A DNA stretch of 11,776 nt from Pigoraptor vietnamica. Taxonomy: Eukaryota > Opisthokonta > Filasterea. Shown here piece after piece: positions 1 through 8,583 of the stretch. Below the pieces are notes generated by a model. That model worked only from the letters and a program-made list of their open reading frames with translations, was not told where the DNA came from and did not search any database. The stretch spans positions 1 to 11,776 of the forward strand of contig CALSCQ010001933.1 in assembly GCA_943704525.1 (NCBI GenBank). The letters are read 5' to 3'. The stretch's first letter is position 1; every line of letters begins with the position of its first letter. Position numbers and translations under genes: made by a program.

Positions 1-11
1 GGGGGGGGGGG
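1..11. repeat. poly-G tract at the window's 5' edge
   Basis: Eleven consecutive G bases open the window, followed directly by GT-rich sequence that looks intronic. The other edge also ends in poly-G, so this is probably where an assembly broke at a homopolymer, not a biological end. Confidence 0.8.
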
Positions 12-126
12 TTGCGTGTGTGCGTGCGTGCATGGTGACATACACATGAGCGCGTTGCGTGTGTTATTGAATTTGTTGCGACATCACTCGGCTTCGTTAA
101 TCGATTTCGTCGCGCGCGTTACGCAG

Positions 127-1230
127 GACATCATTTCTTTTCTCGACCGCTCAATCGGCGCCCTCAGCAAGGTGCTCTACGAGGACGTCCTCATCCACGT
201 TCTTCGCGCGTATTGGCGCGAACTCGTCGCGTGCTTTGCCAAGTGCGTCACACGAGGCGTCCCGGGGCACAAGCGGCTCGACCCGACGCAGTGCGCCACG
301 CTTGCCGACGGCCTCCACACGCTGCGTCTCTACTTTCGCGCGGACGGGGAGGGTCTCGGCGACGACGACCTCGAGGCGGCGGGCTACTCTGCAGCGCACC
401 GCGACCTCGTCCTCAACGGCATGACGTCCCCGCAGCTCTTTTTCGAGTACTGGAAGTTTCAGGACAGGGGGATTGGCGGTCCGTTTGGGTCGTGCGGGAG
501 CATCAAGTTTGAGGTCACACTGCCGCCGCGGCTGACGGCGGGGAATCTGCGCGTGCGGCTGATTAGCTGCAACTCGCTCCAGAACCACGAGAACCCCGGC
601 CCTATCAGCGCGGTCGTGACAGTGAAGGTGCTGACGTCGACCGGAGAGAGCGAGACGAAGCGCTTCACGGCGAAGAACAAGTCGAACGATCCCGACTTCA
701 ACGAGGCGATGGAGTTCCCGCTGCAGGCCGTCAAGCCGCACTCTGAGGACCACCCACTGCTCTACTTTGCTGTGTGGCACTTTGGCAAGAAGGGTCTCGA
801 ATTCCTCGGCGAGTGCGTCGTGAAGCTCAAGCGGTACGTCGAGTGCCTGTACGGGCAGCAGCAGGTGCGCACGCTGAGCCCGGCGTACCACGACGAGGCC
901 AAGGCGATCCTCCGCATCCTGGCGCTGCGAACGCACGAGAAGGACTCGCAGGAGTTTGTGCGCGTGCGGATGCTCATCGTCGTCCGCGAGACGCAGCCGG
1001 ACACGCCGGCGACCGAGCAGCCGGTGCACGGCAAGACGCACGTGGCCAACGGTCACCACTTCAAGGCCGTCCACTTCCACATACCGACGGGCTGCATGCA
1101 CTGCGGGAAGGTCATGTCGGGGATAGGGAAGCAGGGGTACGCGTGCGGGAGCTGCGGGTTCGTCTGCCACAAGAAGTGTCACGTGCTCGTCCCAATATGC
1201 GCGTCCGTCGGCGTCGTGGCGAAGGATTGA
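127..1230 (+). CDS. Munc13-family protein, C-terminal part (MHD2, C2, C1); 5' partial
   Basis: This is the last exon of a Munc13/BAIAP3-type gene, 367 residues to the TGA. Munc13 proteins prime SNARE-dependent vesicle fusion at membranes. Residues 1 to about 117 match MHD2 of the MUN module, including a DPTQCA segment followed by YFRADGEGL, as in Munc13. About 124-300 is a C2 domain (SAVVTVKV, NKSNDPDFNEAMEF, EFLGECVVKL). Its calcium loops lack the usual Asp set (NHENPGP in loop 1, WHFGKKGLEF in loop 3), so calcium binding is doubtful. Residues 310-358 form a C1 zinc finger with H-x12-C-x2-C-x13-C-x2-C-x4-H-x2-C-x6-C spacing; its Pro, Gly and Gln diacylglycerol-pocket positions (PTGC, SGIGKQG) are kept. 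The frame stays open to position 16, but upstream codons use TTG/TTA unlike the rest, and TTACGCAG at 119-126 is a good 3' splice site, so I start the exon at 127. C1 at the extreme C-terminus is unusual. Confidence 0.85.
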   Translation, partial: DIISFLDRSIGALSKVLYEDVLIHVLRAYWRELVACFAKCVTRGVPGHKRLDPTQCATLADGLHTLRLYFRADGEGLGDDDLEAAGYSAAHRDLVLNGMTSPQLFFEYWKFQDRGIGGPFGSCGSIKFEVTLPPRLTAGNLRVRLISCNSLQNHENPGPISAVVTVKVLTSTGESETKRFTAKNKSNDPDFNEAMEFPLQAVKPHSEDHPLLYFAVWHFGKKGLEFLGECVVKLKRYVECLYGQQQVRTLSPAYHDEAKAILRILALRTHEKDSQEFVRVRMLIVVRETQPDTPATEQPVHGKTHVANGHHFKAVHFHIPTGCMHCGKVMSGIGKQGYACGSCGFVCHKKCHVLVPICASVGVVAKD

Positions 1231-1369
1231 AGGCGCACGGAGGCCAACTCTGTGGATATCATATTTGTAATTGAAACAGAATTCTGATAGCGATGTGCCG
1301 CAAGTGGCCAGACAGCGCACATTTTGGGCCGTTACCAAACATGACGCGTGCGCCTCACGTAAGAGCCGT
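1231..1369. other. convergent 3' intergenic spacer
   Basis: This 139-bp gap separates the stops of the Munc13-like gene (+) and the RCC1-like gene (-). It must hold both 3' UTRs. A TTTGTAATTG segment near 1264-1273 could be a TGTAA-type polyadenylation signal for the plus-strand gene. No AATAAA is present, so this is only a guess. Confidence 0.5.
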
Positions 1370-2846
1370 TTAATCGACTCCGCTCGCCACGACTACCGTG
1401 TGACTGCCGCCGCACGCGACGGCGAGTACTTTCCCAAACGGCACCACGCGCGTCCCAGAGGCGTCCATCCCCGCAAACACGCTCGCGGGGCGGTGTACGA
1501 TGCACTCGCCCCGGTTCACACCGAGCGCCGAACCGGACCCGAACATAACGAGCTTGCGCGCGGTGGTTACGACGGCCGTGTGTTGGCTGCCGGCGGCGAC
1601 CATTAGCGCCGTCGACTCGAAGTCGTGAATGGGCTCGGGAAACTGCGCGAGGGAGCGATGAGCTAGTGACAGAAGAAAGGCGCGGGATGAACAGGCATGC
1701 GAGGCTAGGTGCGCGCGAGTGGAAGTACGCATTACCAGCATACACGTGCGCCTGCACACACAGCAGACACGCACCCTCTGAAAGTCTTCAATCTCGAAGC
1801 TCAGCTGCCCCTCGGACCCGTCGCCCGTCGTGACGACTTCTCCGCTCGCAAGCAAGATCGCAGAGTGGAACCAACCGCAGCCCGCGGAAAGAGCGCGCTG
1901 GCCATTCGGCACTTGCACGCGCATCGGCGTTGACACAGACGAGGCGACGCTATCCACGCCCAGCCGACCGCCCGCCGCCCCACCCCACGCAAACACGCCG
2001 CCTTCCTTGTCGATCGCTATCGTATGGTGTCGCCCACACGCGACGCGCACGATGCGATCGCGCAGTTCAGACACGAGGCGCGGGTTGACGACATGCGGCG
2101 CCGACGTGGTCGGTTGCACGCCACACTGTCCCCACGCGTTGAACCCGAATGCATAGAGATCACCGGAGGATGTTCGCGCAACAGTGTGTCCAAATCCGCA
2201 GCCGACTTCGACGATGCGCTCGTTTTCGAGGCGCTTTACGCGCTGAGGGTGAAAGCAGAGGCCGCCCACTTTCCCTAGGCCCAGCGCGGCGTGTCGGTTC
2301 GATCCCCACATGTACAACCTTCCGTTGTCGCTCACTGCGGCCGAGTGGTGGGCGCCCGCGGAGACGTGCGTGATGCGAACGCCGCTGAGCTGCTGCACGT
2401 GCGTAAGGACGAAGATGGGGGCCGGAATCGTCGTGATGCCCAGCTGCCCGGAGCGGTTTTGGCCGGAAGCGAGGCACCGGCCGTCCGCTGAAGGGACCAA
2501 GGGCAAGAGAGGCGTCAGAATGCTTGAGCTCCACACCGACTGTGGCGAACGCAAACACAGTAGGCCCGCGCACGAGCCCTCACTCACCGGTCGCTACTAA
2601 TGTGTGTGCGTCCCCGCATGCGACGCTGATTACTTTCGCCTCCAAAGGAATCAATCGGAACACCGGAAAGCCGTTTGGGTCCGTCGCGCGCTCGTGGGGC
2701 AGTGGCTCGCCCTCCACACTGCTCACAGCGCCCGCGTTCGCCGCCAGCACCGCACGGTCGGGCCACGAGGGGTCGGGATCCGCCATGCACTGGCCGTCAT
2801 AGTTCGTGCCAGCAGCGAAGAGAAGCGTCGCCGCGTCGTCCCCCAT
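1370..2846 (-). CDS. RCC1-repeat (seven-bladed beta-propeller) protein, three exons
   Basis: Exons on the minus strand are 2846-2588, 2487-1775 and 1642-1370; together they encode 414 residues. Intron 1 (2587-2488, 100 bp) has GTGAGT...TTCAG; intron 2 (1774-1643, 132 bp) has GTGCGT...GCGCAG. The joins keep frame (phase 1, then phase 0) and restore RCC1 spacing. Seven G-x-x-H signatures recur about every 52 residues, for example VACGDAHT (76-82), VSAGAHHS (128-135), VGCGFGHT (181-188), VACGRHHT (235-242) and VACGGSHT (399-406). They alternate with strands such as LYMWGSN and VFAWGG. Seven repeats match the closed propeller of RCC1, and nearly the whole protein is propeller. RCC1 itself is the Ran GEF on chromatin, but many RCC1-fold proteins have other partners. 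I see no feature fixing this as the Ran GEF, so the role is open. The ATG at 2846 starts just before the first blade. Confidence 0.9.
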
Positions 2847-3051
2847 GTTGGCGAGGACTGAATGGCGGCGACGCCCCTTCGATATGTCGGCGGTGCGCCA
2901 AAGGGCTCACGCTGACGAGCACACCCCCGCAAGGCGTTGCGCTCTTGCTCAAGCAGAGGAGACGGAGAGCGAGTGATCGAACGGCGTTAAACGACCTTGA
3001 GTGTGTTTTCTTTTGTTTGAAGCGTCTTGGCACACACGCGTCAGAAAGCGC

Positions 3052-3175
3052 TTTGGCGGGTCGTCCACGTGCCGCGTGCCGCGTATTACCTAATATAACG
3101 CCTTAAAGTTCACAATTTCTAAACAAGGTTAGCGTTTGGCGTGTCCGGATACCATTCGTCCGGACACTTTGGCGC
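3052..3175 (+). promoter_or_regulatory. cluster of E2F-like sites
   Basis: TTTGGCGG (3052-3059), TTTGGCGT (3135-3142) and TTTGGCGC (3168-3175) lie on the plus strand. A fourth copy, TTTGGCGC on the minus strand, is at 2895-2902, about 50 bp from the RCC1-like ATG. The E2F/DP consensus is TTTSSCGC, so two of the four match exactly. E2F usually controls S-phase and DNA-repair genes, which would suit the neighbouring ERCC6L2-like gene. Binding is inferred only. Confidence 0.4.
3141..3167. repeat. perfect 9-bp inverted repeat
   Basis: GTGTCCGGA (3141-3149) and TCCGGACAC (3159-3167) are exact reverse complements separated by a 9-base spacer. The repeat lies directly beside two of the E2F-like octamers. 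It could be a binding site for a dimeric factor or a hairpin in a 5' leader. Confidence 0.6.
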
Positions 3176-3461
3176 GCAGCTGGATGTTGACCAAGGTAAA
3201 TTAAGAAAAAAGCGTACGTCGACAGCGCCGCGGCTATCCGGAACAGAACTCCTTGCCCGCACACACGCGCACAAACCAGCGTGCGCTTGCTTTGTTGGTC
3301 TTCGTTGCTTGGGTGTGTGTTCGCGTGCGTTGCGTCGTCCGGTGTAACATGCCGCTCCACTCTGAGCTTGCATGGCGCGCAAGCCCCAACCGTGTGGCAC
3401 ACCGTGGCCAATGACCCTTCTCACCGCTCGACCGGAATCTCTCCTTTCTCTCTTTGCGTAA

Positions 3462-6400
3462 ATGGCGCAAAAGTAAGTGCCGGTGTCTTCCGAATCGAAG
3501 ATTACGAAAACGTACTGATTTACAATATGTATGTTGTGCTGTTTTTTCCTATCCTCAGGCAAACCGGCTGGTTCGTGAAACCGGCGGCCCCTCGTGCGCC
3601 ACACTCGCAGGCCTACTCGGCGCCCCAGCACACGAGCGAGAGCGCGGATGGTGTGCATCAAACTCCTCTTGCCGCCTGTTACATCCTGTACGATCTTTAT
3701 CTCCGTTGTTCTCATTCAGTCTTTGTACAACATTTTTTTCCCTATCTTTTTGAATCTAATGGCACTCTCCGCACTGCCAGCGCCCGACTTTGCGGGATGG
3801 GCTATCGGCAACATGTGCGAGGCGCTCTACTCGGACGGAAAGTACTATGATGCGCAAATTGTGAACTTGCGCGTCAACTCGAAGGGAAGGCCTGTGGCGG
3901 ACGTGCTGTATCGCGGGTTTGAGGAAGACGGCGCAGCGGGCGTGAAGTTATCGCGTATCCGTCAGCCGTTGAAATGGCGCGAGAAGAAGGACATTGACAC
4001 TATCGGTGCGTTGTCCAACTTTGCTCTCGCTCTGCTCGTTTAGGTCAGTTCGTGGTGTTTGTCGCTGGTCTAGTGTAATTGAGTGTGCCGTCGCGCGTTT
4101 TAACAGGGGTCGTACAGACGCCGCGCGCATCGCGCAAGCGTCCTGCGCCTGCCGATTGGTCGCAGCCGCACAAGCCCGCGCGGTCTGAGGCGCCCGTGGA
4201 CTCTGATGCGAGCACAGCCGAGGGCTCTGAAGACGAATCGGTGCGACGCGACCGCCGCTTTCTGCGCGGACGGGACGACGACTCGCACTCGCAATCCCAG
4301 GCGCGGTCGGGGCCCAGCGCGCAGTCGGCGGGTGCTGCCGGGGCATCTGCAGAGCACTCTGTGATGGAAGGCGTGGAGTACGCCGACGGTGGCAAGGGAT
4401 CCGCGGGCGATGGAAGTGCGACGCGCCATTCCGCGGCCGATTCTCGCGCTGTTGCGGTGGAAAATGACGCGGTGGCGCGCCAGCAGGCCAAGCGGCGTCG
4501 CTACGAGTTGTTGGGCTGGTCCCTCGACAATCCGAGTAACACAAGTACGGGACCGAAAGCGCCTGCCACCGAAGCCGCTGTCCCCGCAGAGGCCAGCGAA
4601 CCGCAGTCGGCTGTGGGGTCCGACGTCGCAAAGTCCGTTGGCGCACCGTCGCCGCTCGTCCGCAAGCGCCGCCTGAAGGAACGCCCTGCGCCTGTGCGTG
4701 CGGCGCGTGTGGAAGTGGCTGAGGACACCGAGGAAAAGCCGCAGCTGGACGTCGACCCGCAGGTGAAGAAGGAGCCGTTTGTCGTGCTTGACGAGGGCAA
4801 GGAAGTGATCGGGACTGTGCCTGCGCCGATGAACCAGTACCTGCGCGACTACCAGCGAGAGGGTGCCGCGTTCTTGCTGCGGCTGTTTGCGGCGAAGAAG
4901 GGCGGCGTGCTTGGCGACGACATGGGGCTGGGGAAGACGGTGCAGGTCATCTGTTTTCTTGGTGGGTTGTGCGACTATGCTGTCATTCGTGCGCGTCGCC
5001 TGTTGTTTGTCGCTTGGCAGGACGTAGTGTTTTGTTCTCAGTTACGGCTGACCGCGTGTGCGCCTCTTTGTTCAGCGGCCATTTGCGGGAAGAAGGGCGA
5101 TGCGCGCGACAAGCTCGCCGCAGGTCTGCGGAGCGCGCACCCTCCCATCCTAATTGTCGCGCCCGTGACACTCTTGCGCAACTGGCAGCGCGAGCTCAAC
5201 ACGTGGGGCTACTTTGAGGTCGCCGAGTACCATGGCAACAGCAAGGACCGCGACCGCACAATGGACGCCGTGCGGAGGGGCGTGGTCGAAGTCGTCCTCA
5301 CATCGTACGAGCTGCTCCGCGACAACGTCAGCACGTTCAATCAGGCCGCACGGTGGCTGTGCATCATCGCCGACGAAGCGCACAGGATCAAGAACCCGGA
5401 CTCGAAGACGACGATTGCGCTGAAGAAGGTCTCGCCGGGGTCGCCGCGGTACGCGCTGACGGGGACGGCGGTGCAGAACACGCTGATGGAGTTTTGGTGC
5501 CTGCTCGACTGGACGAACCCAGGCGATTTTCTGACGGAGAACGAGTTTGAGGCGAGATTCGTCAAGACGATTGGGCGCGGCCAGCGCTCCGGTTCGACGG
5601 AAGCGATGCGAGTGGAGAGCAAACGGGCGACGCTCGAGCTGAAGCGCATGACGGACGGCGTGTTTCTTCGCCGAACGAAGGCGCTCATTGCGAGCCAGCT
5701 GCCACAGAAGGTCGACAAGGTACGCTGTTGACCCCTATTGACATGACATGGTCCGCACATGTATAGTAGGCACACGCTGCTCGCTGTTGCACGGTACCCG
5801 TACGGCCGTAGGAGGCGCTGTTCTGTCGTTCTTCTCACACGCCTGCGCGCGTCCCACTGCAGGTCGTGTTCTGCCGGATGTCGGGGGAGCAGACGGACCT
5901 GTACAGGAACATCGTGCAACTCGATGAGATTCGCAGTTTTGTCGACGAGGAATTCGACGGGTCGGACAGCAAGCGCGAGATTGTGCTGTCGTGCATCCAG
6001 TGGCTGCAGAAGCTGTCGCAGCACCCGAAGCTGCTCCTGCCCGAAATGCACGACTCGGAGGCCGTCAAGGTGAAGATGGAGGGCATCTGCGACCGCATAT
6101 TTGTGGGGGACCACCTCGTCCAGTACCGCCACGATCTCGAGGGAATGTTGCTTGAGACGGTGTGCAAGGGGTGCGGCAAGATGAAGGTGCTCGAAAAGCT
6201 CCTGGCGGACTGGGACGCCAAGGGCAACTCAAAGGTGCGTTGTTTAGCGCTTGTGCGGTGTGGCTCATACATGCATCACATACGCACAGACGTGTCAATA
6301 CATTTCAGAGGCGCGCGATGCACATGTATACATGCACACCCTCGCCCGCACACACACACACGCACACACACACACGCACACACACACACACACACACACA

Positions 6401-8126
6401 CCTTGCTCTCTAACACATGAGCAACAAGCACATCGTTCGCGAGTCAACTCAGCCGTGCTCTCCTCGTAGGTGCTCATCTTTTCGTTCTCCCTCAAGATGC
6501 TCGACCTCATCGGCCTCATGCTCGACAGCAAGGGCTACAGCTACGGGCGGCTGGACGGGACTGTCCCGACACACGCGCGCATGGAGGTCATCGACCACTT
6601 CAACACGTCCAACCAGCTCGTGTTCCTCATCAGCACGCGCGTCGGCGGCGTGGGCCTCAATCTCACCTCTGCGAACGTGTGCGTCATCTACGACCCGAAC
6701 TGGAACCCCGCGCACGACCTCCAGGCGCAGGACCGCACGTTTCGCATTGGCCAGCGGAGGGACGTGACCGTGTACCGCCTCATCTCGTCCGGCTCGATCG
6801 AGGAGCTCGTGTATGCGCGGCAGATCTACAAGCAGCAGCTTGCGAACATTGGGACGGCGGGCTCGACGGCCGAGTATCGGTACTTTAACAGCCTCCCGGG
6901 TGACCGGAAGTACTACGGGGAGCTGTTTGGCGTCAAGAATCTCTTCTCGCTCGATATTCGTGGGTACTCATGTGCTCACACACTCGCTCACTCACACACA
7001 CCCACGTACATCCAGCCACACATTTGTCTTACTCCTCCACTATCAAGCGCGTCCTCGTCACCGTACGCGCACACTTGCCGGAATCTATTTGGAATTAGTG
7101 TTCTGGCTAATCTGACGACGTACGACAGGCAATCTCACCAAGCAGACCATCAACCGGGCGCACGAGACCGAGCATCAGCTGCGAAGGGCCGCCGAAGGCC
7201 TGTATGACCTGGCAGACTACCAGCTGAAGCCGCAGCTGAAGGAGGACGACGGCGAGGGCACGGCGGGAGAGGGCGACGCGAAGGTACGCCTACTCCGCCT
7301 CCTGCCGTTGATATCTGCTTTACCCAATACTTGATTTTGTTCGCTGCAACCTCCTCTGCACATTTTCTCGCATTGTACCGCTTCTTATCTGACTTTGGCC
7401 TGGTTGATGCGTGCAGGCACAGTCGCCGGAAGATTACGATGTCGGCGCCGTATACGACGATGCGGTTGCGGCGGCCGAATCCGAAAAACAAGAATCCCAA
7501 CGGCAAGAGCGCCAAGGGGGCGGTTCTCAGCAGGTTCGTGTGTGCGCGACACACAGTCGAGGGACCCACCGCTCCACTTTGTTATGTCTCACCGTTACCC
7601 GTTGCTCTAATGTGTTCCTGGTTCTTCTCACGCGCGCTTTTCTTCTCTCTTGTTCCCCATCCCCCCCCCCCCCCCCCCCCCCCCCGTGCAGGCGTCCCAG
7701 CGCAGCTCGCAGCAGAGCATCGCTATGCCTGAGCTGGACGGACTCGACGTGGACTATTCGCACACGAACTCGCGCGTGCTTCGCCCCAGCCGTATGGAGG
7801 CCCAGTTTAGCCGTGCGGTCGAACGAGATATGGACGATGTCGAGCGCGGAGGACGCCGGCCGCGGAGGACGTCGATGACCGTCGAAGACGCGCTGTTCTC
7901 GAGCGGCGCTCGCGGGGGATTGGCGACGGTGCGCGAAGAAGGCGGGGAGGCTGCGGATCCGCCGGGAAGCTATGCGGACAGGCGGTCGCAGCTGGCTCGG
8001 ATGGCGGGGCGCTTTGGGTACACGACGCTGGTTGACTTTGCGCAGCACGTGATTAACGTCGACGGCGTGGAGAGGCGGCGGCTGCTTGACGTGTTTTATG
8101 CTGCTGAGATGGAAGCGGACGATTAA
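3462..8126 (+). CDS. ERCC6L2: ERCC6L2-type SNF2 ATPase (Tudor, helicase core, HEBO-type C-terminus)
   Basis: Proposed exons: 3462-3472, 3559-3650, 3781-4005, 4107-4961, 5076-5719, 5863-6234, 6470-6959, 7129-7283, 7417-7533 and 7692-8126, giving 1131 residues. All joins keep frame and use GT-AG. A conservative alternative starts at ATG 3759 and runs to 4005, giving 1104 residues. Residues about 40-105 are a Tudor domain (GWAIGNMCEALYSDGKYYDA). The linker 110-340 is charged and Ser/Pro/Ala-rich. The ATPase shows YLRDYQREG (near 354), Walker A GDDMGLGKT (379-387), DEAH (494-497), LTGT (522-525), STRVGGVGLNL (from 788) and QAQDRTFRIGQ (818-828). The C-terminus (1088-1128) matches the HEBO-type end of human ERCC6L2 (RFGYTTLVDFAQHV...LLDVFY). 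Human ERCC6L2 is a nuclear DNA-repair translocase implicated in end joining. Order, motifs and both flanking domains support orthology, not a CSB or Rad54 paralogue. Confidence 0.9.
3473..3558 (+). other. predicted intron in the 5' leader of the ERCC6L2-like gene
   Basis: This 86-bp segment has a GTAAGT donor, a TACTGAT branch-like motif and a GTTTTTTCCTATCCTCAG acceptor, the best splice consensus in the window. It links an ATG at 3462 with a good start context (A at -3, G at +4) to an exon at 3559-3650. That exon joins the Tudor exon in frame through a second intron at 3651-3780. Confidence 0.6.
4962..5075 (+). other. stop-free, frame-keeping intron inside the ATPase core
   Basis: The intron runs from GTGGGT to GTTCAG, 114 bp. 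Removing it joins VICFL to AAICGKKG and restores normal spacing after Walker A, as in ERCC6L2. Because 114 is a multiple of three and no in-frame stop is present, retention would insert 38 residues just after motif I. Confidence 0.8.
6349..6401. repeat. CA microsatellite in an ERCC6L2-like intron
   Basis: A run of about 26 CA units with two CG interruptions lies in the intron 6235-6469 (235 bp). It is the longest dinucleotide run in the window. Confidence 0.9.
7661..7685. repeat. poly-C tract serving as polypyrimidine tract
   Basis: Twenty-five consecutive C bases end six bases before the first base of the last ERCC6L2-like exon (acceptor CGTGCAG, 7685-7691). The tract occupies the position of the polypyrimidine tract in intron 7534-7691. 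Homopolymer length may be misread by the assembly. Confidence 0.85.
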
Positions 8127-8583
8127 ACGAGAGGCTGCCTTTCAGGGACCCTTCTCTCACACTCGTTAATGTGTGGTCTGTGGATTTGTACTCCATGAAT
8201 GTGATCGAATTTGTACAGCTGTTGGCCACAAAGGCGCATTCACGACGACCCATTTTGTTGTTGACGCACCGCAACGGCAAAGCAATGCCAACACGGCGCA
8301 AAAACGCAGTTGCGCGCGTCCACCGAGCGCAAAAACGACACGAAAAAGAGGCGTCCGCGGAAAGAAGAGAGCGGCGCTATGCAACGAGACAAACGACGAC
8401 CGAGGAGACAGGCACGCGAGAGAGCGAACGCAACGGAAAGACGAGAGACGAAAGCCGACAAGCGAGAGGCGAAACGAGGCACGACAGCGCCAGCACATCC
8501 CCACAACTCCCTACGCCCTCTATTCACGAGGGGGCAGGCACCCTAAGACCATTCTTGGGAATTGAGGGACGGCAATATCCTCC
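8127..8583. other. convergent 3' intergenic region with purine-rich strand
   Basis: This 457-bp gap lies between the stops of the ERCC6L2-like gene (+) and the THAP gene (-). From about 8331 to 8485 the plus strand is strongly enriched in A and G, and a GCGCAAAAACG element occurs twice (8296-8306, 8327-8337). Open frames here (for example up to 8587 on the plus strand) encode only Arg/Lys/Glu/Thr-rich low-complexity sequence without a domain, so I call no gene. The region probably carries both 3' UTRs. Confidence 0.6.

Larger units (their letters stand above)
2847..3461. promoter_or_regulatory. divergent promoter region between the RCC1-like and ERCC6L2-like genes
   Basis: About 615 bp separate the two divergent starts, and I see no convincing gene here. 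The region holds E2F-like octamers at 2895-2902 (minus), 3052-3059, 3135-3142 and 3168-3175, an E-box CACGTG at 3066-3071, an AT-rich patch (TATTACCTAATATAACG, near 3084-3100) and a perfect 9-bp inverted repeat at 3141-3167. Short open frames are scattered through it, with no recognisable domain. Its role as a shared promoter is inferred from gene orientation. Confidence 0.6.

Noticed and set aside
151-1338. Long minus-strand open frame (395 codons)
   Set aside because: It lies opposite the Munc13-like exon, is Arg/Leu/Val-rich and has no domain. High GC at third positions produces such antisense frames.
2294-2304. GGTTCGATCCC, a tRNA B-box-like sequence
   Set aside because: It lies in an RCC1 coding exon, and no cloverleaf stems or A-box are found around it.
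3948-4646. Minus-strand open frame (232 codons)
   Set aside because: It is antisense to the ERCC6L2-like linker exon and is compositionally biased (Arg/Pro/Ser), with no recognisable motif.
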